The position numbers and the translations under genes were made by a program. Positions 26,062-26,199 of a DNA stretch of 26,199 bases are shown in pieces. How positions within the stretch are numbered: the stretch's first letter is position 1; the number at the start of each line of letters is the position of its first letter. The stretch spans positions 1-26,199 of the forward strand of contig CAZZKE010000041.1 of NCBI GenBank assembly GCA_964655005.1, written 5' to 3'. The stretch comes from CAZZKE01 sp964655005. GTDB taxonomy: Bacteria; Pseudomonadota; Alphaproteobacteria; Rhodospirillales; JABHCV01. The notes below the pieces were generated by a model, which had not been told where the DNA came from, did no database searches, and was given only the letters and a program-made list of their open reading frames with translations.

Positions 26062-26156
26062 TCGTCACAGCAGTCCTTCGGGTAGGAGAGAAGCCGCCGG
26101 CGATGCGATCGCATCGTCAAGGCTTTTCGACGCCCTCCGAAGGGCTGCTGTGACGA
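26062..26156 (+). repeat. 95-base nested inverted repeat (long hairpin)
   Basis: The outer arms are 20 bases each, 26062-26081 (TCGTCACAGCAGTCCTTCGG) and 26137-26156. They pair fully except at one position that is a T-G pair on the plus strand. Inside, 26088-26095 (GAGAAGCC) pairs with 26121-26128 (GGCTTTTC), again with one G-T pair. The centre is a perfect 16-base palindrome. There is no T-run directly after the outer arm, so it is not a classical intrinsic terminator. It starts 33 bases after the GNAT-like gene. It could be a transcript-end structure, a dispersed palindromic repeat, or the remnant of a small mobile element. Confidence 0.75.
26101..26116. repeat. Perfect 16-bp palindrome at the heart of the hairpin
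   Basis: CGATGCGATCGCATCG is self-complementary along its whole length and contains the octamer GCGATCGC. It lies near the middle of the loop of the larger inverted repeat, flanked by the inner stem, which makes the whole element symmetrical at three scales. Confidence 0.7.
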
Positions 26157-26199
26157 CCGGAACGGCGGCCTCACAAGCCTTTTGGACGTTGTCGCCCAC

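Larger units (their letters stand above)
26030..26199. other. Non-coding right end, dominated by a nested hairpin
   Basis: I see no supported gene in these 170 bases after the GNAT-like gene. The first part (26030-26061, including ATACCAAGTTGCAGAAAG) has no clear role and may belong to a dispersed intergenic repeat. The middle holds the large inverted repeat described separately. The last 40 bases run off the window without a recognisable start or ribosome site. A minus-strand frame is open here for 44 codons, but it is unsupported. Confidence 0.5.

Noticed and set aside
26065..26199. A 44-codon minus-strand frame open at the right edge, ending in TGA at 26065
   Set aside because: It lies over the hairpin, where symmetry can keep frames open by chance. 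No family was recognised and another minus-strand frame is also open. It could be reconsidered with sequence to the right.

Overview
The window is GC-rich chromosomal DNA whose gene content and order suggest an alphaproteobacterium, most likely a member of the Rhodospirillales. This rests on an atpHAGD operon lying head-to-tail behind priA, a TCA-cycle operon in the order mdh-sucC-sucD-sucA-sucB-lpd, and alphaproteobacterial-style protein sequences. The species cannot be named from the sequence alone. Almost all of the window is coding, the genes are tightly packed with 1-4 bp overlaps, and no tRNA, rRNA, CRISPR array or recognisable transposase gene was seen.

Layout. 1-3807 (minus): F1 ATP synthase genes atpH-atpA-atpG-atpD, with atpD cut by the left edge. 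3808-4019: a control region with a good sigma-70-like promoter, an AT-rich inverted repeat and a perfect 14-bp palindrome. 4020-6239 (minus): priA. 6290-7962 (plus): a DUF484 gene overlapping xerC. 8043-9587 (plus): an exported protein of unknown function, with a perfect TATAAT upstream, followed by a class I SAM methyltransferase. 9584-18875 (minus): a single probable operon, mdh-sucC-sucD-sucA-sucB-lpd, ending in a small SpoIIAA/STAS-like gene. It covers succinyl-CoA synthetase, the whole 2-oxoglutarate dehydrogenase complex and malate dehydrogenase. 19014-22068 (minus): zapE-nadA-nadC, with translationally coupled genes (quinolinate synthase and quinolinate phosphoribosyltransferase for NAD synthesis). 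22192-26029 (plus): a three-gene overlapping operon of an asparagine-synthetase-type amidotransferase, a NodB-type polysaccharide deacetylase and a GNAT-like protein, probably acting on a surface or exported glycan. 26030-26199: a non-coding end holding a large nested hairpin.

Most of the window is core metabolism: ATP synthesis, TCA cycle, NAD synthesis, replication restart and chromosome dimer resolution. The most unusual feature is malate dehydrogenase: after a normal-length enzyme core the frame continues for 49 residues as a lysine/alanine/proline-rich, histone-H1-like tail of imperfect five-residue repeats. Other points worth a second look are the nested hairpin at the right end, whose two stem imperfections are both G-U pairs in a plus-strand RNA, the cysteine-free exported protein paired with a methyltransferase, the amidotransferase/deacetylase/GNAT operon, and the STAS-like gene attached to the TCA operon. 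I found no clear evidence for a wholly new multi-gene system.
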